DNA of 64,000 bases from Bin87 sp963692995. Its GTDB lineage: Bacteria > Chloroflexota > Dehalococcoidia > Lucifugimonadales > UBA3495. Below the pieces are notes generated by a model. The model had not been told where the DNA came from. It saw nothing but the letters and a program-made list of their open reading frames with translations, and searched no databases. The translations under genes and the position numbers were made by a program. Shown in pieces: positions 57,737-64,000 of the stretch (position 1 is the first letter of the stretch; each line of letters opens with the position of its first letter). The stretch is taken from NCBI GenBank assembly GCA_963692995.1, contig OY843611.1, positions 3,100,001 through 3,164,000 of the forward strand, in the 5' to 3' direction.

Positions 57737-58528
57737 CTACATCACCGAGCGAACCAGCCCGCCGTCCACCAGCATGGTCGTGCCGGTTATGTAGCTGGAG
57801 CGGGATGACGCCAGGAAGGCCACCAGGTAGGCTAGTTCCCGAGGTTCGCCGATGCGCTTCAGGGCGGTCTGCTCGGCGCGCTGGGCCAGCGCGTCTTCCA
57901 CCGGGATGCCCTGGGTACGCGCCCGGTCTTCCACGTTCTCCATCATGCGCTCCGACATAATGCTGCCGGGGCAAACGTTGTTGATGAGGATGTTTTCCGA
58001 CCCCAGATCGTCGGCCAGGTTCTTCATGAAGCCGATTACGCCCATGCGGGTGGCCGCCGACAGGGCCAGGTTGGGAATGGGCGTATAGACGGTGCTGGCC
58101 AGGATGTTGATGATGCGCCCGCCGCCCTGGGCGCGCAGGTGGGGCAACGCTTCCCGGGTCATCCGGGCGAAGAAGAACAGGGAACGGTTCGCCGACACTT
58201 GCCAAAGCGCTTCGGTGGAGTCCTTGGCGTAAGCCTGGGGAGGGCCGCCGGAGTTGTTGACCATTATGTCGATCCGGCCGAAATGCGCGGCGGCGCCAGC
58301 CACCAGCTCGGCGATGGTTTCCTCGCGGTCCAAGTCGCCGGCATAGGTGTAGATGTCGGCGCCGGTGGCGGCGCGGATCTCGTCGGCGGCCCGTTCCAGG
58401 TCGGAGGGCGTGCGGGCGCACATGGCGACGCGGGCGCCTTCCTCGGCCAACGCCTCCGCGCAAGCCCGCCCCAGACCCTTACTCGCGCCGCCCACGATTG
58501 CTACTTTGCCATTCAGCTGCAAATCCAT
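57737..58528 (-). CDS. SDR-family protein lacking the catalytic Tyr-Lys
   Basis: 263 aa from ATG 58528 (GGGAGG upstream). NAD(P)-binding motif 'VGGASKGLGRACAEALAEEG' and 'NNSGGPPQAYAKD' are classical SDR. The active site should be Tyr-x-x-x-Lys after Ser, but the region reads 'ILASTVYTPIPNLALSAATR', so Tyr is Leu and Lys is Thr. The C-terminal 'SSYITGTTMLVDGGLVRS' is normal. Some characterised SDR relatives have this Leu-Ser form, so function is uncertain and it may be a binding-type or differently catalysed SDR. Confidence 0.85.
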   Translation of the reverse strand: MDLQLNGKVAIVGGASKGLGRACAEALAEEGARVAMCARTPSDLERAADEIRAATGADIYTYAGDLDREETIAELVAGAAAHFGRIDIMVNNSGGPPQAYAKDSTEALWQVSANRSLFFFARMTREALPHLRAQGGGRIINILASTVYTPIPNLALSAATRMGVIGFMKNLADDLGSENILINNVCPGSIMSERMMENVEDRARTQGIPVEDALAQRAEQTALKRIGEPRELAYLVAFLASSRSSYITGTTMLVDGGLVRSVM

Positions 58529-58647
58529 TGCCCAGCCTCCCGAAATGCTGCCGGCGATTATAGCAGTTCCCGCAACGGTTGGACGCTTTGGCTGGCAAGA
58601 GGCGTGCCATATGCCGTCAGAAAGACAATTTCGGCATATAGTTGCCT

Positions 58648-59841
58648 TCACTCCAGCCGCCCTTCCATACTGACGTGGCAATTAAGTCTTGATGCACCGG
58701 TAGTAATGAATCCATCGATGCTGAAGTTACGGGACTGACCTGCCGATATAGAGCCTATGAAATCCGTGCCTACCCATTCCCCGTTAGCCCTTCCCGTCAG
58801 CATCAAGCTTGACACCGATCGATGTGCAAATACCTTGCCAGCAATGTGAACATCAACCATATCCTCTAAAGGCCAACCGCGCCGTTGCCCTGAACAAGTG
58901 GTGATTTCCCCAGTAATCGCTTCGCGGCTAGACGTGGGCGTGGGCGTCGGCGTCGGCGTGGGCGTGGGCGTGGGCGTCGGCGTCGGCGTGAGCGTAGGTG
59001 TCGGCGTCGGCGTCGGCGTCGGCGTACAGGTAGGAGGCGGTGTTGGTATCGGCATACCGGCCGATGCGGTGTTGTTAGTTTCGTTGGCTTCTGCGACCTC
59101 GTTAGAAGGATCTACGCGGGCTGATACAGCGTACCCTTCAATCTTGGTCTCGATCTGACGTGTCTCACCTGGCGCTAATCCCTCGGCCTGTCTGAACAGA
59201 GCGCCGTCCACTTCTATATCAAACGCGCTCGCAGCGCCATCCCCGATGTTGGTGACGGTGATTCGCGCGTATTGAGTTATAGTAATGCTTTCTGAACCCG
59301 ATCTCCAGCAGCGTCCCGAATGCGAGGATTCGTACCACGCGCTGGCAGTTATAGTGAGGTCAGGCAATGCTGCGCCTGCTGTGGATTCAGGCACAGGCGT
59401 TACCACCGGCGGCGCTGCGGCCGGGCAGGAGGAGCCGTCGGCGTTCAGTGTCACGTAGGCCCATTGTGACCACTGCGGGGTGCCGTAGCGCGCATCGTTG
59501 CTGGCGACGATGACGGCGTAGCGGATGCCGGAGGTCAAGTGTGCCACGGTATGGGCACTTTGATTGCGGTTGGCGATGTCAACAAAGCGGAATCCTTCCA
59601 TCCAGTCGCCGCCGGCCGCCTTGATCGCCTCGTAATCCGCTATGGCAATCCAGCCGATGCGGTAATAGCCGGCGTCGCTCACGGCGTTCCAGGCGACGTT
59701 CGCCTCGCCGGGGTTGGGGCCGTTGGCCGCCCGCACGTTCTGCGGCGCGGCGGGCGGATTGGCGGCATGAGCAACGGTCAACCCGCCCGCGAAGACGGTC
59801 AGCAAGAAAACGGCGGTAAAGGCGAAAGCTAAAAGTTTCAT
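58648..59841 (-). CDS. Secreted FN3-CARDB-TP-rich protein (paralogue A)
   Basis: 397 aa. A signal peptide ends after 'FAGGLTVAHA' (about residue 26). Next come an FN3-like domain ('PQNVRAANGPNPGEANVAWN', 'GYYRIGW', 'YAVIVASND'), a CARDB-type domain ('ARITVTNIGDG' to 'EVAEANETNNT') and a run of Thr-Pro pairs (nt 58930-59036). The C-terminal part has two Cys. It should be exported and act at the cell surface. It is the last gene of a four-member tandem family on the minus strand. Confidence 0.85.
   Translation of the reverse strand: MKLLAFAFTAVFLLTVFAGGLTVAHAANPPAAPQNVRAANGPNPGEANVAWNAVSDAGYYRIGWIAIADYEAIKAAGGDWMEGFRFVDIANRNQSAHTVAHLTSGIRYAVIVASNDARYGTPQWSQWAYVTLNADGSSCPAAAPPVVTPVPESTAGAALPDLTITASAWYESSHSGRCWRSGSESITITQYARITVTNIGDGAASAFDIEVDGALFRQAEGLAPGETRQIETKIEGYAVSARVDPSNEVAEANETNNTASAGMPIPTPPPTCTPTPTPTPTPTLTPTPTPTPTPTPTPTPTPTSSREAITGEITTCSGQRRGWPLEDMVDVHIAGKVFAHRSVSSLMLTGRANGEWVGTDFIGSISAGQSRNFSIDGFITTGASRLNCHVSMEGRLE
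58930..59036. repeat. Hexanucleotide repeat coding Thr-Pro
   Basis: About seventeen GT(G/C)GGC-type hexamers encode (Thr-Pro)n in the secreted paralogue A. Confidence 0.85.
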
Positions 59842-59863
59842 GGTTCGATTCTCCCCTCTGGTT

Positions 59864-59903
59864 GAGCTAGCCAGGATGGTGAATTAGCTGCCCCGGCTAG
59901 CTC
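59864..59903 (-). promoter_or_regulatory. Conserved leader hairpin upstream of paralogue A
   Basis: RNA arms GAGCUAGCC and GGCUAGCUC form a perfect 9-bp stem around a 22-nt loop beginning GGGGC and ending CACCAUCCU. Arms and loop recur in the leaders of paralogues B and C. Confidence 0.7.
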
Positions 59904-59912
59904 GACAAGTTG

Positions 59913-59970
59913 CGAAATTGCAACACCTCCGGCTCTGGTCGCTTCCGAAACCGGAGGTGTTGCAATTTCG
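59913..59970. terminator. Perfect 20-bp inverted repeat
   Basis: CGAAATTGCAACACCTCCGG (59913) and its exact reverse complement (59951-59970) surround an 18-nt loop. It lies in the gap after the stop of paralogue B, so it is the likely terminator of that gene or part of the leader of A. No T-run is seen. Confidence 0.6.
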
Positions 59971-60073
59971 GTTCCGGGCTGAAGTTACTCTGCGCCGTTT
60001 TTGGCAGCGAGTCGTTCACGCGCAATGTGCTGGTGCATATTTCCCATTTGGCGGAGTGTGGAGCACAATGCGC

Positions 60074-60901
60074 CTACAGTTCGCACCTGAAAAATCCGGG
60101 GAAACTCATTCGGAGGCCGCAAAGACTGGGCAGTGGGGCCCCTACGCCGTTAACCCGGGTAACTGTCCATGTACCGTCCTGGTTTTTTTCCGCGGCGAAA
60201 TTTACCGGGCTATTTGAGTAGCCAATTACGCTGTTGACTATTCCCAAGGAGCCGAATTTAGCTCTTCCATCTTCGTAGACTACGAACCTTTCTTCTGCTC
60301 CTGGATAGCCGCAACTCTCCCCCGGCCGCAGCGTCATCCCTACTCGGCAGTTTCCTTTATGTCCAGCTGCTGACGGGGATTGACGCGTGGGTGTCGGTGT
60401 CCGTGTCGGCGTGGGCGTTGCAGTGGGCTTCGGCGTTACGGTGGGCGTGGGCGTTACGGTGGGCGCGGGTTCAGCCGCTGGGCAGGGGGAATCGTCGGCG
60501 TTCAGCGTCACGTAGGCCCACTGCGACCACTTCGGGTCTCCGTTGAGCGCATCGGTGGTGGCAACGATGAAGGCGTAGCGGATGCCGGGAGTCAAGCGTG
60601 CCACGGTATGGGCAGTCTGATTGCGGTTGGCGATGTCAACGAAGACGAACCCTTCCAGCCAGTCGCCACCAACCGCCGTGATGGCCTCGTAATCCTCCAG
60701 GGCAATCCAGCCGATGCGGTAATAACCGGCGTCGCTCACGGCGTCCCAGGCGACATTCACCTCGCCGGGGTTAGGGCCGTTGGCCGCCCGCACGTTCTGC
60801 GGCGCGGCTGGCGAGTCAGAGGCATGGGCGACGGCTAATCCCCCCACAGCAACGACGGTCAGCAGAAAAAGGGCGGCAAAGGCGATAGTTAAAGGTTTCA
60901 T
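60074..60901 (-). CDS. Secreted FN3/TP-rich protein (paralogue B)
   Basis: 275 aa. Signal peptide to about residue 27, FN3-like domain nearly identical to that of A ('PGEVNVAWDAVSDAGYYRIG'), a 'PTPTVTPKPTAT' linker, then a C-terminal module 'GNCRVGMTLRPGESCGYPG' with two Cys. The C-terminal end differs from C and D and adds a further Cys pair. A predicted surface or matrix protein, cotranscribed at most with its neighbours. Confidence 0.82.
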   Translation of the reverse strand: MKPLTIAFAALFLLTVVAVGGLAVAHASDSPAAPQNVRAANGPNPGEVNVAWDAVSDAGYYRIGWIALEDYEAITAVGGDWLEGFVFVDIANRNQTAHTVARLTPGIRYAFIVATTDALNGDPKWSQWAYVTLNADDSPCPAAEPAPTVTPTPTVTPKPTATPTPTRTPTPTRQSPSAAGHKGNCRVGMTLRPGESCGYPGAEERFVVYEDGRAKFGSLGIVNSVIGYSNSPVNFAAEKNQDGTWTVTRVNGVGAPLPSLCGLRMSFPGFFRCEL

Positions 60902-60923
60902 GGCAAGATTTTCCTCTCTGGTT

Positions 60924-60963
60924 GAGCTAGACAGGATGGTGCATTAGCCGCCCCGGCTAGCCC
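60924..60963 (-). promoter_or_regulatory. Conserved leader hairpin upstream of paralogue B
   Basis: Arms GGGCUAGCC and GUCUAGCUC pair over eight of nine positions (one G-U), with the same loop as in A. Confidence 0.65.
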
Positions 60964-60985
60964 GACAAGTAGCGAAACTGCAACA

Positions 60986-61001
60986 CTTCTGCAATCAGAA
61001 G
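60986..61001. terminator. Short hairpin after paralogue C
   Basis: CTTCTG pairs with CAGAAG (4-nt loop), 7 bp beyond the stop of paralogue C; the same hairpin is at 61681-61696. No T-run. Confidence 0.45.
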
Positions 61002-61008
61002 CGCTCGG

Positions 61009-61596
61009 TTACGGCATACTGTTAATGGTCCAGACGTTGTTGGCGCCCCGCGTAGCGCGGAAGTTGTTCAGTCTCAGGCCGCCGGCGCATATGTTCCCAA
61101 CACATCCCGTTCCATTAGCTCTGATGGTAAGTGCAGTGCCGCCGATATTCATGCCGGGTATAAGCCCAACATCGCAGCTGTCCCCCGGTCGCAGCGTCAT
61201 CCCTACTTGGCAACGTCCTTTAGGTCCGGGTTCCGGCGTTGGCGTCACGGTGGGTTCCGGCGTTGGCGTCACGGTGGGTTCCGGCGTTGGCGTCACGGTG
61301 GGTTCCGGCGTTGGCGTCACGGTGGGTTCCGGCGTTGGCGTCACGGTGGGTTCCGGCGTTGGCGTCACGGTGGGTTCCGGCGTTGGCGTCACGGTGGGTT
61401 CCGGCGTTGGCGTCACGGTGGGTTCCGGCGTTGGCGTCACGGTGGGCTTCGGCGTTGGCGTCACGGTGGGCTTCGGCGTTGGCGCTGCGGTCGGCTCCGG
61501 CGCGTCCTGCGGATTGGCAGCACAAGCGACAGTCAATCCGCCCGCGAACACGGTCAGCAGGAAAAGGATAGTAAAGGCGGCAGTTAAAGATTTCAT
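61009..61596 (-). CDS. Secreted repeat protein without FN3 (paralogue C)
   Basis: 195 aa. Signal peptide, then directly a run of eleven 8-residue PTPEPTVT-like units, then the C-terminal module 'GRCQVGMTLRPGDSCDVG' and 'GCVGNICAGGLRLNNF' with four Cys. The FN3 domain of A, B and D is missing. It looks like a linker-plus-module form, so the C-terminal module rather than FN3 is the shared functional end. Confidence 0.82.
   Translation of the reverse strand: MKSLTAAFTILFLLTVFAGGLTVACAANPQDAPEPTAAPTPKPTVTPTPKPTVTPTPEPTVTPTPEPTVTPTPEPTVTPTPEPTVTPTPEPTVTPTPEPTVTPTPEPTVTPTPEPTVTPTPEPGPKGRCQVGMTLRPGDSCDVGLIPGMNIGGTALTIRANGTGCVGNICAGGLRLNNFRATRGANNVWTINSMP
61231..61494. repeat. 24-bp tandem repeat of paralogue C
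   Basis: Nine perfect 24-bp units (61231-61446) followed by two changed units. Each encodes 8 residues, so number changes keep the frame. Confidence 0.95.
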
Positions 61597-61618
61597 GGCC
61601 CGGTTATCCTCTCCGGCT

Positions 61619-61658
61619 CAGCTAGCCAGGATGGTGCACTAGCCGCCCCGGCCAGCCC
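61619..61658 (-). promoter_or_regulatory. Conserved leader hairpin upstream of paralogue C
   Basis: Arms GGGCUGGCC and GGCUAGCUG pair over eight of nine positions (two G-U), with the same loop, one changed base in CUAGU. Confidence 0.65.
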
Positions 61659-61680
61659 GACAAGTAGCGAAACTGCCACA

Positions 61681-61696
61681 CTTCTGCAATCAGAAG
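61681..61696. terminator. Short hairpin after paralogue D
   Basis: Second copy of the CTTCTG/CAGAAG hairpin, 8 bp beyond the stop of paralogue D. Confidence 0.45.
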
Positions 61697-61703
61697 CGCG
61701 CGG

Positions 61704-62537
61704 TTACGGCATACTGTGAATGGTCCAGACGTTGTTGGCGCCCCGCGTAGCGTGGAAGTTGTTCAGCCTCAGGCCGCCGGCGCATACGGTCCCAACACAT
61801 CCGGCTCCGTCGGCTCTGACGGTGAATGTAGTGCCGCCGATATTTATGCCGGATATACGCCCAACATCGCAACTGTCCCCCGGCCGCAGCGTCATCCCTA
61901 CTTGGCAACGTCCTTTATGTCCGGTTGCCGGCTTGGGCTCTGCGGCCGGCGCGGGTGTTATTGGCGTGGGTTCGGCGGCCGGGCAGGGGGAATCGTCGGC
62001 GTTCAGTGTCACGTAAGCCCACTGCGACCACTTCGGGGCGCCGTAGCGCGTATCGTTGCTGGCGACGATGACGGCGTAGCGTACGCCGGGGCGCAGGCGG
62101 GTTACGGTGTGGGCAGACTGTCCCCGGTTGGCGATATCAACAAACCGGAAGCCTTCCAGCCAGTCGCCGCCGGACGCCTTGATGGCCTCGTAATCCGCCA
62201 TGGCAATCCAGCCGATGCGGTAATAGCTGGCATCGCTCACGGCGTCCCAGGCGACATTCGCCTCGCCGGGGTTGGGGCCATTGGCTGCCCGCACGTTCTG
62301 CGGCGGGGCCGGCGCGACCTGCTGGGTCGGCGGCCGCGTCTGGGCCTGCACAGCGGATGGACGGGGCAGTGTCGTCAGGCCGTGCCCCGAGGTACTGTCC
62401 GCGCCGGCGGCAACGGGGCCGGTGGCAACGGAAAACAGGGAGAAGCTGGCGACCAACGCAGCGACTGCCAGTATGCTAATTCCGAACACGGAGCGGCGAT
62501 TACGTATTGCCGCCTTGGTGAGCAGGGCACGAAGCAT
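61704..62537 (-). CDS. Secreted FN3 protein (paralogue D)
   Basis: 277 aa from ATG 62537 (AAGGAGG 4 nt upstream). A hydrophobic segment 'FGISILAVAALVASFSLFSV' is the signal peptide or anchor, then an Ala/Thr-rich region, FN3-like domain ('PGEANVAWDAVSDASYYRIG'), a short Pro-Ala linker and the four-Cys C-terminal module 'GRCQVGMTLRPGDSCDVG'. It is the first gene of the tandem family, with a leader different from the others and a possible RNA switch. Confidence 0.85.
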   Translation of the reverse strand: MLRALLTKAAIRNRRSVFGISILAVAALVASFSLFSVATGPVAAGADSTSGHGLTTLPRPSAVQAQTRPPTQQVAPAPPQNVRAANGPNPGEANVAWDAVSDASYYRIGWIAMADYEAIKASGGDWLEGFRFVDIANRGQSAHTVTRLRPGVRYAVIVASNDTRYGAPKWSQWAYVTLNADDSPCPAAEPTPITPAPAAEPKPATGHKGRCQVGMTLRPGDSCDVGRISGINIGGTTFTVRADGAGCVGTVCAGGLRLNNFHATRGANNVWTIHSMP

Positions 62538-62540
62538 GGA

Positions 62541-62691
62541 ACCTCCTTGCGGTTCTGCGGGATTTGGCTTCTTGCCACAGTCACCGAGCCCCGGGCGCAA
62601 GTTCCGCAAGGAGGTATGGGGCCGCATCCCTCCTTAAATAGTAACCTGCGCCCGAAAACCCTTTAGGGGGGAAATTGGAGCTCGACTGTGG
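62541..62691 (-). promoter_or_regulatory. Structured leader with alternative pairing of the ribosome site (candidate RNA switch)
   Basis: Nested stem: 62684-62691 with 62575-62582 (8 bp), 62680-62683 with 62586-62589, 62643-62653 with 62593-62603 (11 bp, one G-U) and 62629-62635 with 62608-62614 (7 bp). The same internal strand 62604-62615 is exactly complementary over 12 nt to 62541-62552, which holds the ribosome site AAGGAGG of paralogue D. The two pairings exclude each other. The rest of the 336-bp gap 62538-62873 holds no gene. Confidence 0.65.
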
Positions 62692-62873
62692 CATATTCAA
62701 TATAGCCATACCGCCGCCGGCCTGTCAACTCAGACGGCGGCCGGCGCGTGTACCGGCACGATCTACGCTGGCAGGACGAGGGGCGTATTTACTGGCGGCG
62801 GCCGGCGCGTACCGGCACGGTCCCGGCGCGCCGCGTGGCAATCCTTGCCGCATAAGGTACAATCAGCGTCACC

Positions 62874-63842
62874 ATGCTCCAGCCCAGCGACACCATCGCC
62901 TGCGCAATTGAAGCCGCCGCCGTGGAGTTTGCCCGGGGCGCCGGCGCGCTGCTGTCCGGGCATTTTGGCAAGGTCATCAGCGTAGAGTACAAGGACAAGG
63001 CGCGGCAGGACCCGGTCACCACCGCCGACAAGGAGACGCAAGCCTACCTGGAGGAACGGATCTCCCGGCGATTTCCCGCCCACGGCATTCTGGGCGAGGA
63101 GGATGATTTAGCAAAAAATCGGGCCAGCGCCGCTGGAGACCGGACGGCTCCCGATTTCCTCTGGGTGCTGGATCCGCTGGACGGCACCACCAACTTTATG
63201 AACGGCCTGCCGGTCTATGCGTCGTCCATCGGCGTGCTGTATCGCGGGCGCCCGCTGGTCGGGGCAGTGTACATCCCCTGGCCCAGCGCTGCCGGCAGCG
63301 GCGTGGTAGTGCACGGGCGAGCCGGCGGCGGCGCTTTTGCGGCCGGCTCTGATCAAGATCGGGAGCCGGTATCGGTGTACCCGACGGAAAAGCCGCGTGG
63401 CGACCGGCTGATCGGCATCCCCGGCTCCTTCGGCGCGTCAACCCGCGTGGGCAAAGGACTCAAGGGACAGCCATTGGGGCAGCCGCGCGTAACGGGCAGC
63501 ATCGCTTACGAGCTGGCGCTGACGGCCATGGGGGTGATGCAGTTTGCCATCATCGGCGCGCCACGCATGTGGGACATGCTGGGCGGCGCGCTGGTGGTGC
63601 AGGAAGCCGGCGGCACCGTGATGACCCGCCTTTCCGGCCGGAAACAATGGCATCCGATGGATTCGCTGGTCCCCACCTGGGATGAACAGCCGCCGACGCT
63701 GGACGAATTGCGAAAATGGGTCGCGCCGCTGGTGGCGGCCAATCCCACGCTGGCGCCGCTGATTGCCCACAACCTGCGCCAGCGGCGACGGCCGCTACGG
63801 CGGATAGTGCGGGGATTCAAACGGGCATTTTCCCCGTCGTAG
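62874..63842 (+). CDS. Inositol monophosphatase-family phosphatase
   Basis: 322 aa. Metal motifs are complete: 'GILGEEDD' (Glu), 'VLDPLDGTTNFM' (Asp, Asp, Thr) and 'PRMWDMLGGALVVQEAGG' (Asp). It is longer than usual because of a basic C-terminal tail 'RQRRRPLRRIVRGFKRAF'. Mg2+-dependent, Li+-sensitive phosphatases of this family act on inositol phosphate, fructose bisphosphate or PAP. The substrate is not decided by sequence. Divergent from the secreted-protein family. Confidence 0.9.
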   Translation: MLQPSDTIACAIEAAAVEFARGAGALLSGHFGKVISVEYKDKARQDPVTTADKETQAYLEERISRRFPAHGILGEEDDLAKNRASAAGDRTAPDFLWVLDPLDGTTNFMNGLPVYASSIGVLYRGRPLVGAVYIPWPSAAGSGVVVHGRAGGGAFAAGSDQDREPVSVYPTEKPRGDRLIGIPGSFGASTRVGKGLKGQPLGQPRVTGSIAYELALTAMGVMQFAIIGAPRMWDMLGGALVVQEAGGTVMTRLSGRKQWHPMDSLVPTWDEQPPTLDELRKWVAPLVAANPTLAPLIAHNLRQRRRPLRRIVRGFKRAFSPS

Positions 63843-63916
63843 CCGCAAGGCAGGAGTACGCCGGTTCGTCTCCTATTGCGGAGACGACAGACCCGCAATC
63901 AACAGCCGCCGGTCGG

Positions 63917-64000
63917 CTAAACCGGCCTGGCCCGATACTCCGCCGGCAATAGCCGCTGTCCCACCGGGTCTGCTATCAGGTTGAAAATTTCCAGCGTAGT
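63917..64000 (-). CDS. C-terminal end of a gene running off the right edge
   Basis: 27 codons are open to the edge with stop TAG at 63917; the end reads 'LEIFNLIADPVGQRLLPAEY'. No family is recognised from this piece. It may be a sulfatase or phosphatase tail, but this is not supported. Confidence 0.4.
   Translation of the reverse strand, partial: TTLEIFNLIADPVGQRLLPAEYRARPV

Noticed and set aside
62541..62691. Known riboswitch class (c-di-GMP-I or cobalamin) in the leader of paralogue D
   Set aside because: The conserved cores of these classes (for example GCAAACC with GGGACGCAAAGC) are absent; only the secondary structure is suggestive.

Overview
The window is high-GC bacterial chromosome with close-packed genes, many 4-bp ATGA/GTGA overlaps, GTG and TTG starts, and no rRNA or transposase. 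Nine Uma2-family nuclease genes, many MFS exporters, acyl-CoA enzymes (two-domain CaiB/BaiF transferase, thiolase-like plus DUF35 partner, MaoC hotdog proteins, enoyl-CoA hydratase), toxin-antitoxin modules and secreted fibronectin-type-III proteins suggest an uncultured Chloroflexota-type organism (SAR202/Dehalococcoidia or a relative). That assignment is inference from gene content; there is no marker gene here to prove it.

Layout. 1-8.4 kb is an accessory region: GNAT and Uma2 genes, a RelE-type toxin, a large single-chain nuclease-methyltransferase (type ISP-like without helicase), a VapBC pair, a two-repeat unknown protein, DinB and a membrane protein. 8.4-14.2 kb holds an MFS transporter, an asparaginase homologue with an altered catalytic residue, a phosphoesterase and a NYN/OST-HTH RNase-like protein. 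14.2-24.8 kb is a purine locus (purL, purQ, with a DMT transporter and YqeY) invaded by a tandem array of six Uma2 genes. The array units carry leftover ends of purL and the transporter gene, so the amplified segment can be read directly. A tRNA-Leu(CAA) follows.

25-51.5 kb is mainly catabolic: MBL hydrolase, hotdog dehydratase-like pair, MFS transporters, a duplicated HicBA cassette, a secreted subtilase, NHL-repeat protein, MidA-type methyltransferase, thiolase-like/DUF35 pair, fused CoA transferase, nitroreductase, hydratase, alpha/beta hydrolase, a bacterial voltage-gated channel, a ThDP enzyme and an HpcH-type aldolase. 51.7-57.3 kb is one signalling operon: STAS antagonist, response regulator-SpoIIE phosphatase, RsbW-like ATPase, periplasmic amino-acid-type binding lipoprotein and a membrane histidine kinase. 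It reads as a ligand-sensing two-component system wired to a partner switch. 57.3-62.7 kb has a TPR protein, an SDR without its catalytic Tyr, and four tandem secreted FN3/low-complexity paralogues with structured 5' leaders. An inositol-monophosphatase gene and a gene end close the window.

The most unusual items are the Uma2 array with its heptad-coding 21-bp variable repeat, the mutually exclusive RNA pairings upstream of the 62.5-kb secreted-protein gene, the conserved leader hairpin of its paralogues, the repeat-derived Gly/Ser linker inside the restriction enzyme, and the channel's LDNW selectivity filter.
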